A stretch of 64,000 nucleotides of DNA from Poriferisodalis sp965221195 (lineage in GTDB: Bacteria > Actinomycetota > Acidimicrobiia > Acidimicrobiales > Poriferisodalaceae). How positions within the stretch are numbered: the stretch's first letter is position 1; each line of letters starts with the position of its first letter. Where the stretch lies: contig OZ244864.1 in NCBI GenBank assembly GCA_965221195.1, positions 124,001 through 188,000 on the forward strand, read 5' to 3'. Below the pieces are notes generated by a model. That model saw only the letters and a list, made by a program, of their open reading frames with translations. It was not told the origin of the DNA and made no database searches. Shown here in pieces: positions 8,213-16,116 of the stretch. The translations under genes were made by a program, and so were the position numbers.

Positions 8213-9775
8213 TCAGCTGGCGTTGGGTGGCGGCCAGATCTCAGTGTCAGGGTGCAAGCCGTACCAGGCAAACCAAAACGACTGTGACGACACAACGCGC
8301 GGCAGCGTGAGACTGGCATGCTCGCGTCCGTCAATAGCGCTGACACGCAGCACATCATGCAGCACTCCTGCGGGTGCCACCTCAACGGAAGCACCGTGAT
8401 GCCATGCCGCAGCGGGCACTCCTTCAATACCGGCTGCGCTGTACACGCGGGCACCGCCCTGGTTGGGCACGATCACGAGCGGCTCAGCACCGAGGACGTA
8501 CACGAACGGTGTCGCTTGTTCCAGCGCAGCAAGCTCCAGCGCCAGTGCGTGCCCGCCGCGGTCAACTGTCACCACCTCGTCTTTGAGGGCGAAAACATCG
8601 GGTGTTTCAAACGTCGGGAACCACAGCTCTTCGCTGGCGTAATACAGGCGATAAGCCGCACCGGGGGTGTAGTCGTAGCTAATCGGCGGACGCTCTGGGA
8701 GTTCGGGAAAGTAGGTCGGCGGCGGCACGTCAAGTGTAAACGTGTCAGGGCGATCTGCCAGCCAGTCCGACCAGCGCGTCGTCGCTACCGGAAACTGCTC
8801 AAGCTTCGTCCCCGCGAGCGGACCGGCAAACGCCGTACCCGATAGGTGGTTCCACAGACTCTCTGTCTCGTTGTCGATCATGATCTTGTTTGAGTCCATT
8901 AGCAGCCCCGATGTCTGGAACGTGAGCACGTCGCCGTTCGGCAATCGACGATCAAACATCAACGCTGTCAGGCACAACGTGCAGTAACCGAGCGCCACCG
9001 GCACTGCGGCGATGACATCGTTCGCAAGCTCGTGGCGCGCCAAAAAACGAACTGGATAGGCACCAGCTTCATCGCCTATCACAACACCCAGCACCAGTTC
9101 CTCGGGTGTCATGAAATCGGCTTGGGCCGGGGTCAGACGCTGGGGGTTGTTCAACTCGGGGATGCCGCCCCGGCGCACACCGCCCCACTGAATAGCTGCG
9201 AGCACCACCCGGTCGTTGACCTGTGCAAGCAGTTCGTCGTACTGCGGGTCGAGGTAGCCAAGCAGCGCTCGCTTGAAAGTCCGGTAGCCCTCGCCGGGAT
9301 CGATTCCTGCAGAGCGGAACCAAGAGCCGTATCGAACGTAGTCGGTGCTGAAATCGCCGGAACTCTCTACACCTGTGAGCAGGGCCAGTGCCCCCATTGA
9401 CGCGTCCCACACTTCGCGAGCACCACCGACACGTAGAAGATCAAGCACCCAAGGCACCCAGCGCTGTTCTCCACTCAGCCCCATCTCTTGGGCAATGAGC
9501 GCCGCAAAGGTGGTATTTGAGCGCTGTTGGAACTCGTCGATCTTCTCCAACAGCGTTAGTTCGAGAAACGGCCGTCCGCTCTCGGTATCCGGGATGAACG
9601 GCTGTGTGGATGGTGTCGACGGTGTCGGCTGTGTCGATTCGACGGTGGTGTCTTCAGCCAAGGTGGGTGCTGGGGCAAGATCGGCAGCCGATGTGGGTGC
9701 CACCCGTTCAGCAGTCGATGAGCAGGCACCGACGAGTATGCAGGCAGCAATTGAGGCGCAGACCGATCGCCGCAT
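8213..9775 (-). CDS. DUF3179 domain-containing lipoprotein
   Basis: A 520-residue exported protein. The N-terminus has a lipoprotein signal, MRRSVCASIAACILVGAC, with lipobox LVGAC cleaved before Cys18, then a Thr/Pro-rich linker (TQPTPSTPSTQP). The bulk matches the DUF3179 pattern: the YPVRFLARHELANDV segment, the cysteine pair in GYCTLCLTALMFDR, and the TFQTSGLLMDSNKIMIDNET segment. The C-terminal FWFAWYGLHPDTEIW is also typical. DUF3179 proteins are uncharacterised; the CxxC-like pair suggests a metal- or thiol-dependent role at the cell surface (inference). It is separated from the binding-protein gene behind it by a strong bidirectional terminator at 9813-9846. Its 3-prime flank (8195-8225) has a small direct repeat, ATCAGCTGGC. 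Confidence 0.8.
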   Translation of the reverse strand: MRRSVCASIAACILVGACSSTAERVAPTSAADLAPAPTLAEDTTVESTQPTPSTPSTQPFIPDTESGRPFLELTLLEKIDEFQQRSNTTFAALIAQEMGLSGEQRWVPWVLDLLRVGGAREVWDASMGALALLTGVESSGDFSTDYVRYGSWFRSAGIDPGEGYRTFKRALLGYLDPQYDELLAQVNDRVVLAAIQWGGVRRGGIPELNNPQRLTPAQADFMTPEELVLGVVIGDEAGAYPVRFLARHELANDVIAAVPVALGYCTLCLTALMFDRRLPNGDVLTFQTSGLLMDSNKIMIDNETESLWNHLSGTAFAGPLAGTKLEQFPVATTRWSDWLADRPDTFTLDVPPPTYFPELPERPPISYDYTPGAAYRLYYASEELWFPTFETPDVFALKDEVVTVDRGGHALALELAALEQATPFVYVLGAEPLVIVPNQGGARVYSAAGIEGVPAAAWHHGASVEVAPAGVLHDVLRVSAIDGREHASLTLPRVVSSQSFWFAWYGLHPDTEIWPPPNAS

Positions 9776-9812
9776 ACGGAGCGAGCCTATGGCCCACCCG
9801 AGAACGCACGCG

Positions 9813-9846
9813 AAGGGGCCGACGGGTGGTCGCCCGTCGGCCCCTT
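9813..9846 (-). terminator. GC-rich hairpin terminator after the second binding-protein gene
   Basis: AAGGGGCCGACGGG and CCCGTCGGCCCCTT form a perfect 14-bp stem around a short TGGTCG loop. A short T-run follows the hairpin, so it can act in both orientations, separating the ABC transporter block from the DUF3179 gene. An almost identical copy lies 2044 bp away at 11859-11892 because it belongs to the duplicated unit. Confidence 0.85.
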
Positions 9847-9945
9847 TCGGTTACCGACCTAACAGTCGGCTTTGCAGATGCTTTGCAGATTTGCATTGGT
9901 GCGTGCGCCCGCGCATCTTGCGGACGCAGCAATGCAAATCTCGTC

Positions 9946-11658
9946 CTAGCAGCCTTCCCCGGGCACCCACACGCAGTTGGCCGACCTGCCGTTCACATCG
10001 ACAATCTCGCCCTCAATCTGCCATGTCTGCGAAGGCTCATCGAACCGGCTGAAGTCAGAACCCTCAACAAAGTAAGAATCAGCCGAACCGTTGAGTTCCG
10101 CCGCAACGCCATCGAGCAGCAGTGGGTGGTAGATGCTCAGCGAGCGCACCGCCAAGATGAAGTTCGTCCGGTTTAGGCCACCCGGCAGCTCCGAGGCGAT
10201 CCGCAGCGACTCCACGTACGGATAGCCATGCATGTAACCGGTGCCGTTCAGCGAGTTGGTTATGTCTAGGCCGCCCGATGCGAGGTTGTCATTCAGCCAT
10301 GCGATGAACGCCTCGCCAGTGTACTGCGCATCGGTGGTGTCCTTGGTGCCACCGCCGACGATCATCCAACCATCAGAGGCCTCACCGCCCGGCTCCATGT
10401 AGTTACCCACGGCCTTGCACACCGAAGGCATGAACAACGCGCCACCCCGATCGTTGATGTCATCAATCAGACCGTTACCACCTGCCTCTGTGATGCCCTG
10501 CACACACGGAGCACCCGCCGTCATCGAAATGAACACATCAGGATTCTCCGCCTTGACATTGGTCATCTCATTCGTCAACGTCGGCGCCGCAGGATCATGC
10601 CGCACCGGCACAAACTCGCTCACCACATCTGGATTCCTCTCAACCCACTCGTGGAAGCCCAACTCATAAGCCAGACCGAAGTCGTTATCCATCACCAAAC
10701 CGGCCACCTTGACAGGCAACTGCTCGGCCATGTTCTCCCGAATCCAAGAACCCCACAAGATCGCCTCAGTTGAATACGACAACTGCAGACCCGTGGTCCA
10801 CGGGTAGTTGTCCGGGTCGCCCCAAGCCGGGTGACCAGTCACCACGAACGGCTGCGGGATGCACTCGTTGTTCAGCGTCCCATACACAGCCAAAGTGTTC
10901 GGCGAACCCAACGTCATGATTGAGAACACGTTGCCGTCCTGGATCAGCTCGTCCACGAACTCAATCGTCTGAGCTGCCACATAGCCATCGTCACGGACAA
11001 TCAGCGTCAGGTCACGCGGCGAGCCGTTGATCTCAATCGGATCGTTCGCGTTCACCCAGTCGAAGTAGTTCTGCATGCCAGCGGAAATCGCGCCGTAAGC
11101 GGCGAGCGTGCCCGACTGGACTGTCGTGTTACCGATGCGGACTTCGCTGCCGGTGATGCCAGTGGTATTCGACCAGTCCGCCGGACACTCGTTCAGATCA
11201 ATCTCGAACCCAGCCGGACCCCGAAGAACATTGTCAGCACCAACACCACAGTTACCACCGTTGTCCACATGCGCACCAGACAACGCACCCACAATCTCCG
11301 CACGACGCTCAGTGGCCGCATCGAACAACGAGTCAAGCGAGGAACGATCAATCGACGCAACATCAAGAGACGAAATCGCGACATCGCAATCCCCCACCTC
11401 GACCATTACCTCCTCAGGTTCCTCATCTTCAATGTCCTCGCCAGCCACAGCCGCCTCAAGATCCTCCTCAGCCGCGCCACCGACCTCCTCAGGCTCCTCG
11501 TCCATGTCCTCAGCCATGTCCTCAGCAGGCGCAGCAGTCGCCTCAGTCGCTACCTCACCGTCGCCCTCATCAGCATCATCATCACCACCGCACGCAGCAG
11601 CAACCAACGAAAACGCAAACAACAACGCCAACAGACGCCAAACTCTCTGTTTAGTCAT
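9946..11658 (-). CDS. Branched-chain-amino-acid-type ABC substrate-binding lipoprotein (copy 2)
   Basis: A 570-residue periplasmic-binding-protein type I (Peripla_BP_6) lipoprotein. The ATG at 11658 follows GGGAGG at good spacing; an upstream in-frame extension has no such site. Signal peptide MTKQRVWRLLALLFAFSLVAAAC has lipobox VAAAC, followed by about 75 residues rich in Asp/Glu, then the ligand-binding lobes from about residue 165 (VRIGNTTVQSGTLAAYG). It is about 94 percent identical by eye to the gene at 11990-13702 and lies in the same tandem unit. Substitutions cluster in the opening ligand-binding strand/helix and near residues 480-540, whereas the linker is nearly unchanged. The copies may bind related but different ligands (inference). 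It should feed the Liv permeases encoded upstream. Confidence 0.88.
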   Translation of the reverse strand: MTKQRVWRLLALLFAFSLVAAACGGDDDADEGDGEVATEATAAPAEDMAEDMDEEPEEVGGAAEEDLEAAVAGEDIEDEEPEEVMVEVGDCDVAISSLDVASIDRSSLDSLFDAATERRAEIVGALSGAHVDNGGNCGVGADNVLRGPAGFEIDLNECPADWSNTTGITGSEVRIGNTTVQSGTLAAYGAISAGMQNYFDWVNANDPIEINGSPRDLTLIVRDDGYVAAQTIEFVDELIQDGNVFSIMTLGSPNTLAVYGTLNNECIPQPFVVTGHPAWGDPDNYPWTTGLQLSYSTEAILWGSWIRENMAEQLPVKVAGLVMDNDFGLAYELGFHEWVERNPDVVSEFVPVRHDPAAPTLTNEMTNVKAENPDVFISMTAGAPCVQGITEAGGNGLIDDINDRGGALFMPSVCKAVGNYMEPGGEASDGWMIVGGGTKDTTDAQYTGEAFIAWLNDNLASGGLDITNSLNGTGYMHGYPYVESLRIASELPGGLNRTNFILAVRSLSIYHPLLLDGVAAELNGSADSYFVEGSDFSRFDEPSQTWQIEGEIVDVNGRSANCVWVPGEGC

Positions 11659-11989
11659 TTCATACCTCCCAAAAGGTGTACACAAGAACCACGCCCTCTG
11701 CGACATAGCGCACACGTACATGGCGCATGTGCGAGTGGCACCGAGGCTGTGGCTGCGGCGCAAGGCTAATCCACAACAGCCCCTTTCAGAACACACCGAG
11801 GCCGACGCGGTGGCAAATGGTCCGCGAATGCTGGGGCGCGCCTCCTTGCAGAACGCGAAAGGGGCCGACGGGTGGTCGCCCGTCGGCCCCTTCGGTTACC
11901 GACCTAACAGTCGGCTTTGCAGATGCTTTGCAGATTTGGGTTGTGCGTGCGCCCGCGCATCTTGCGGACGCAGCGACGCAAATCTCGTC
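11659..11989. other. 331-bp spacer between the duplicated binding-protein genes
   Basis: No gene is supported here. The spacer holds the ribosome-binding site of copy 2 (11659-11670), an unremarkable stretch with degenerate duplicated words, the terminator hairpin of copy 1 (11859-11892), a small CCGAC/GTCGG hairpin (about 11900-11915), and a repeated TTTGCAGATGC word. The half nearest 11990 is almost identical to the trailer of copy 2 (about 9811-9945). The half nearest 11658 resembles the leader of copy 1 only for about 40 bp. The duplicated unit thus consists of leader, gene and terminator. Confidence 0.75.
11859..11892 (-). terminator. GC-rich hairpin terminator after the first binding-protein gene
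   Basis: This is the same 14-bp perfect stem as at 9813-9846 (AAGGGGCCGACGGG with CCCGTCGGCCCCTT). It sits about 100 bp after the stop of copy 1, so each duplicated gene appears to be its own transcription unit or to be attenuated separately. Confidence 0.82.
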
Positions 11990-13702
11990 CTAGCAGCCTT
12001 CCCCGGGCACCCACACGCAGTTGGCCGACCTGCCGTTCACATCGACAATCTCGCCCTCAATCTGCCATGTCTGCGTGGGCTCATCGAACCGGCTGAAGTC
12101 AGAACCCTCAACAAAGTAAGAATCAGCCGAACCGTTGAACTCCGCCGCGATGCCATCAAGCAGCATCGGGTGGTAGATGCTCAGCGAGCGCACCGCCAAG
12201 ATGAAGTTGGCCCTATTCAGCCCGCCCGGCAGTTCATTGGCGATCCGCAGTGCTTCCACGAACGGGTAGCCGAACTGGTAACCGGTGCCGTTCAGCGAGT
12301 TGGACGGATCCAAGCCAGCCGCATCGAGGTTGTCATTCAGCCATGCGATGAACGCCTCGCCGGTGTACTGCGCATCGGTGGTGTCCTTGATGCCACCGCC
12401 GACGATCATCCAACCATCAGAGGCCTCACCGCCCGGCTCCATGTAGTTACCCACGGCCTTGCACACCGAAGGCATGAACAACGCGCCACCCCGATCGTTG
12501 ATGTCATCAATCAGACCGTTACCACCTGCCTCTGTGATGCCCTGCACACACGGAGCACCCGCCGTCATCGAAATGAACACATCAGGATTCTCCGCCTTGA
12601 CATTGGTCATCTCATTCGTCAACGTCGGCGCCGCAGGATCATGCCGCACCGGCACAAACTCGCTCACCACATCGGAGTTGCCCTCGGCCCACTCGTGGAA
12701 GCCCAACTCATAAGCCAGACCGAAGTCGTTATCCATCACCAAGGCGGCCACCTTGACAGGCAGCTGCTCGGCCATGTTCTCCCGAATCCAAGAACCCCAC
12801 AAGATCGCCTCAGTTGAATACGACAACTGCAGACCCGTGGTCCACGGGTAGTTGTCCGGGTCGCCCCAAGCCGGGTGACCAGTCATCACGAACGGCTGCG
12901 GGATGCACTCGTTGTTCAGCGTCCCATACACCGCCAAAGTGTTCGGCGAACCCAACGTGACAATCGAGAACACGTTGCCGTCCTGGATCAGCTCGTCCAC
13001 GAACTCAATCGTCTGAGCTGCCACATAGCCATCGTCACGGACAATCAGCGTCAGGTCACGCGGCGAGCCGTTGATCTCAATCGGATCGTTCGCGTTCACC
13101 CAATCCAGATAGTTCGCCCAGCCAGCGGCGATAGCGCCGTAAGCGGCGAGTGTGCCCGATTGAGCAATGGTGTGACCGATGCGGACTTCGCTACCGGTGA
13201 TGCCAGTGGTATTCGACCAGTCCGCCGGACACTCGTTGAGATCAATCTCGAACCCAGCCGGACCCCGAAGAACATTGTCAGCACCAACACCACAGTTACC
13301 ACCGTTGTCCACATGCGCACCAGACAACGCACCCACAATCTCCGCACGACGATCCGCCGCCGCCGCGAACAATGTGTCAATCGAGGACCGATCAATCGAC
13401 GCAACATCAAGAGACGAAATCGAGACATCGCAATCCCCCACCTCGACCATCACCTCTTCAGGTTCCTCATCTTCAATGTCCTCGCCAGCCACAGCCGCCT
13501 CAAGATCCTCCTCAGCCGCGCCACCGACCTCCTCAGGCTCCTCGTCCATGTCCTCAGCCATGTCCTCAGCAGGCGCAGCAGTCGCCTCAGTCGCTACCTC
13601 ACCGTCGCCCTCATCAGCATCATCATCACCACCGCACGCAGCAGCAACCAACGAAAACGCAAACAGCAACGCCAACAGACGCCAAACTCTCTGTTTAGTC
13701 AT
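11990..13702 (-). CDS. Branched-chain-amino-acid-type ABC substrate-binding lipoprotein (copy 1)
   Basis: A 570-residue paralogue of the gene at 9946-11658, displaced by exactly 2044 bp. It has the same start context (GGGAGG then ATG), the same lipobox VAAAC and the same acidic linker (EDMAEDMDEEPEEVGG). Its ligand-binding region opens with RIGHTIAQSGTLAAYGAIAAGW. Differences from copy 2 include His/Asn and Trp/Met exchanges in that opening segment, and the GYQFGYPFVEALRI stretch near the C-terminus. It is the binding protein nearest the permease genes, with a 268-bp spacer to livM. It delivers a small polar ligand, probably an amino acid or amide, to the LivHMGF transporter (family knowledge). 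Confidence 0.88.
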   Translation of the reverse strand: MTKQRVWRLLALLFAFSLVAAACGGDDDADEGDGEVATEATAAPAEDMAEDMDEEPEEVGGAAEEDLEAAVAGEDIEDEEPEEVMVEVGDCDVSISSLDVASIDRSSIDTLFAAAADRRAEIVGALSGAHVDNGGNCGVGADNVLRGPAGFEIDLNECPADWSNTTGITGSEVRIGHTIAQSGTLAAYGAIAAGWANYLDWVNANDPIEINGSPRDLTLIVRDDGYVAAQTIEFVDELIQDGNVFSIVTLGSPNTLAVYGTLNNECIPQPFVMTGHPAWGDPDNYPWTTGLQLSYSTEAILWGSWIRENMAEQLPVKVAALVMDNDFGLAYELGFHEWAEGNSDVVSEFVPVRHDPAAPTLTNEMTNVKAENPDVFISMTAGAPCVQGITEAGGNGLIDDINDRGGALFMPSVCKAVGNYMEPGGEASDGWMIVGGGIKDTTDAQYTGEAFIAWLNDNLDAAGLDPSNSLNGTGYQFGYPFVEALRIANELPGGLNRANFILAVRSLSIYHPMLLDGIAAEFNGSADSYFVEGSDFSRFDEPTQTWQIEGEIVDVNGRSANCVWVPGEGC

Positions 13703-13902
13703 TTCATACCTCCCAAATAGGTGTACACAACAACCACGCCCCTGTACCTACACGTACCTACATGTCTCCCGGCAAGCAGATTCAGATACGACGCGGTCGG
13801 TAGGCAAACTACTCTGCTGTCAGAGACAGCGCCTGCGTTAGGTGTGTCAATCGCGAGTCAATCGGCCGAGCCGTCACTGTGTCGCTGATCGTCGCCTCGT
13901 GG

Positions 13903-13966
13903 CGGCCCAATGTTCGTACGGCCCAGTTTTCGTACGGCCCTGTGTTCGTATGGCCCAGTGTTCGTA
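13903..13966. repeat. Four tandem 16-bp repeats just past livM
   Basis: The unit CGGCCCAGTGTTCGTA occurs at 13903, 13919, 13935 and 13951 with one or two changes per copy. The array ends 4 bp before the livM stop codon (TGA, 13971-13973). Copies are not inverted relative to each other, so it is neither a terminator nor a palindromic operator. Confidence 0.9.
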
Positions 13967-13970
13967 GGTG

Positions 13971-15125
13971 TCAACGCCGAATACGTCCCACCATCGCTGA
14001 GGTGAGTCCTGCGGGGAAGACGAAGGTGAGCGCAATCAGTGCGACACCGAACAGAAGTCGTTCATCGTCGAGAAGGTCGAACACCTCGCTGAGGGCACCT
14101 AGGCCATCAAGACTTGCGAGGCCCGATCCCGCGTTCGCAGCGACCTCGCGAATCACAACGCCCAAGACGGAGCCCCAAATGCTGCCGAGCCCGCCCAGCA
14201 CCGCCGTTGCATAGAGCACCAGCGACTCCTGTGGCGGGAATGACTCCTGCGAGGCGAACGGCACGAGGACTACTAAGAGCCCTCCAGCAAGTCCTGCTAT
14301 CGCAGCACTGATAGCAAACGTCGCGAGCCGGGTGGTGACCAAATTCACGCCGTACACCGCCGCCGCGGTGTCATCGTCGCGAACAGCGCGCATCGCCCGA
14401 CCCGGTCGGCTGTCAACCAATCGGTACACCAGCCACAGAGCCACCGCCACAACGGTGACGCAAATCACATAGCGGTACAGAACATCAGACCAGCGGCTCG
14501 TACCGAACCAAACAGGAGCGGTCATCTCGGCATCCACCGTGCGTCCGCTGACCCCGCCCGTGAAGCCTGCCATCCGTTTGGACAAGGGCTGGAACACGAT
14601 GGCAAGGCCGAGTGTCACCAGCGCAAGGTAGATGCCTTTGATACGCAGCGTCGGTAATCCGACCACCGCACCGACCGCTCCTGCGAGCACTGAACCGGCC
14701 AGAATCGACACCGCCCAAGGCAGGCCCAAGTCGGCTGCTGCGTAGGCGGTGGCAAACGATCCGACCGCCACGAAGACACCATGTCCGAGGCTAATCATCC
14801 CGCCGTAGCCCGTGGCAAGGTTCACACCCAAGACTGCGAGCACCATGACGATTGCCTTCGTGTTCTGCTGCAGCTGAGTAGCTGTGCTGACCAGCGGCAT
14901 CACCATCAGCCACGCTGCAATTGCCGCAACGCCGATCCAGCCCAGCAGACTGACGCGACGGGGCGCTCTTGGAAGAACACTCGGCCCCGAACGGTCAACG
15001 GGACCCACCTGATGGGCACCAGCGGTTGGCTGCGGCGACGCAGCCACCGCGAATACGCTTTCTTCGCCAGCAAGCTCGGCCTCGCTTCGGCGCGGTATGG
15101 GGGTCGGCCAGTTGCTGTCGCTCAC
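13971..15125 (-). CDS. livM: Branched-chain amino acid ABC permease, LivM type (second pair)
   Basis: A 384-residue inner-membrane permease. A GTG at 15125 overlaps the stop of the upstream livH by 4 bp (GTGA). This gives an N-terminal cytosolic extension of about 55 residues before the first helix (SLLGWIGVAAIAAWLMVMPL). The conserved cores NLATGYGGMISLGHGVFVAVG and GLPTLRIKGIYLALVTLG mark BPD_transp_2/LivM proteins, and the EAA-like loop GRAMRAVRDDDTAAAVYGVN contacts the ATPases. Any in-frame extension beyond 15125 would lie inside livH in another frame and is not credible. It pairs with the LivH encoded immediately upstream. Confidence 0.88.
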   Translation of the reverse strand: MSDSNWPTPIPRRSEAELAGEESVFAVAASPQPTAGAHQVGPVDRSGPSVLPRAPRRVSLLGWIGVAAIAAWLMVMPLVSTATQLQQNTKAIVMVLAVLGVNLATGYGGMISLGHGVFVAVGSFATAYAAADLGLPWAVSILAGSVLAGAVGAVVGLPTLRIKGIYLALVTLGLAIVFQPLSKRMAGFTGGVSGRTVDAEMTAPVWFGTSRWSDVLYRYVICVTVVAVALWLVYRLVDSRPGRAMRAVRDDDTAAAVYGVNLVTTRLATFAISAAIAGLAGGLLVVLVPFASQESFPPQESLVLYATAVLGGLGSIWGSVLGVVIREVAANAGSGLASLDGLGALSEVFDLLDDERLLFGVALIALTFVFPAGLTSAMVGRIRR

Positions 15126-16066
15126 ACCCGCTCCGTCCGCCGTGTGCCAAACAGACCGGCAGGTCTCACCACCAAAACAGCCACCATGACGACAAGCGCC
15201 GGTAGGACGCTGAGTTCGAAACCGATGAGCGGAACGTACGCCGGGATGAGCGTCTGACTCAACCCGATCACAACACCTCCTATCACTGCGCCCCTCGGTG
15301 AATCGAGGCCGCCGAGTGTTGCGGCTGCAAACGCGTACACAAGCACGCGCAGCATCATCGTCGGCTCCAACAAGACCGAGCTGGCGCTCAAACCAGCAGC
15401 AACGGCACCGAACGCGGCTGCGAGCATCCAACCCAGCATGAGCGTCCGGCCACTGCGAATGCCGTTCAGTTCGGCTGATTCTCGATTGAACGAAACTGCC
15501 CTGAACGCAAGACCGCTGCGCGTTTTTTGCAAGAACCAAGCCAGTGCCATCAACAACACACCCAAGGTGATCCAAGCTCCAACAGCGGTGTGTCGGAGCC
15601 GAGCACCAGCGACATCAAGATAATCACCGGCTGCATCCGGAAACAGAGACGGCATCTGGCGGGGCGCTGTACCCCACCACTGCTCAACGAGCGAATTGAT
15701 AGCCAAGAACAACCCGATCGTGACACTGACCATCGCCAATTCGGGAGCGTCACGTAAAGGGCGAAACATGAGTCGCTCTGTCAAACCTCCTGCAATAGCG
15801 CCAAGCACAATCGCTGCGCCAATGGCCACTGCTACCGGATACGGCGCCCCAACGGCCGATGCAATCGATCCGCCCGTCAGACCAGGTGCCGCTCCGGTGA
15901 GCAGCACGAAAGCTACGTAAGCCGAAAATGTCGCCATCTCGCCTTGCGCGAAATTGAGCAATCCGGTGGAGCGGTAGATGATCACGAGCGCGAGCGCTAA
16001 CGACGAATAGATGGCACCGTTCGTCAAGGCATCAAAAATGCGCTGCAAGAGCAGCACTGCGTCCAT
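15122..16066 (-). CDS. livH: Branched-chain amino acid ABC permease, LivH type (second pair)
   Basis: A 314-residue permease. The start is placed at the ATG at 16066 because the protein then begins MDAVLLLQRIFDALTNGAIY, the usual LivH opening; the longer reading frame adds residues with no membrane character. STGLLNFAQGEMATFSAYVAF and the SFNRESAELNGIRSGRTLMLGW loop are family signatures, and the end LPALVVMVAVLVVRPAGLFG is typical. It overlaps livM by 4 bp and lies 50 bp behind the first livM. With LivM it forms the membrane channel of one of two permease pairs in the locus. Confidence 0.88.
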   Translation of the reverse strand: MDAVLLLQRIFDALTNGAIYSSLALALVIIYRSTGLLNFAQGEMATFSAYVAFVLLTGAAPGLTGGSIASAVGAPYPVAVAIGAAIVLGAIAGGLTERLMFRPLRDAPELAMVSVTIGLFLAINSLVEQWWGTAPRQMPSLFPDAAGDYLDVAGARLRHTAVGAWITLGVLLMALAWFLQKTRSGLAFRAVSFNRESAELNGIRSGRTLMLGWMLAAAFGAVAAGLSASSVLLEPTMMLRVLVYAFAAATLGGLDSPRGAVIGGVVIGLSQTLIPAYVPLIGFELSVLPALVVMVAVLVVRPAGLFGTRRTERV

Positions 16067-16116
16067 GTCATCCCTCAGATCCGCGGCCGGTGTGTGCCGC
16101 TCTTCACGGAGATGGA

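Noticed and set aside
11108..12817. Long plus-strand open frame of 569 codons across the duplicated binding-protein genes
   Set aside because: It is antisense to two strongly supported lipoprotein genes and crosses a terminator. Its product is Ser/Arg/His-rich with no domain, and its length follows from the high-GC codon pattern on the other strand.
13971..15575. LivM starting at 15575 with a 150-residue N-terminal extension
   Set aside because: The extra part lies in another frame of livH, is Cys/Arg-rich without membrane character, and a GTG at 15125 gives the usual 4-bp overlap.
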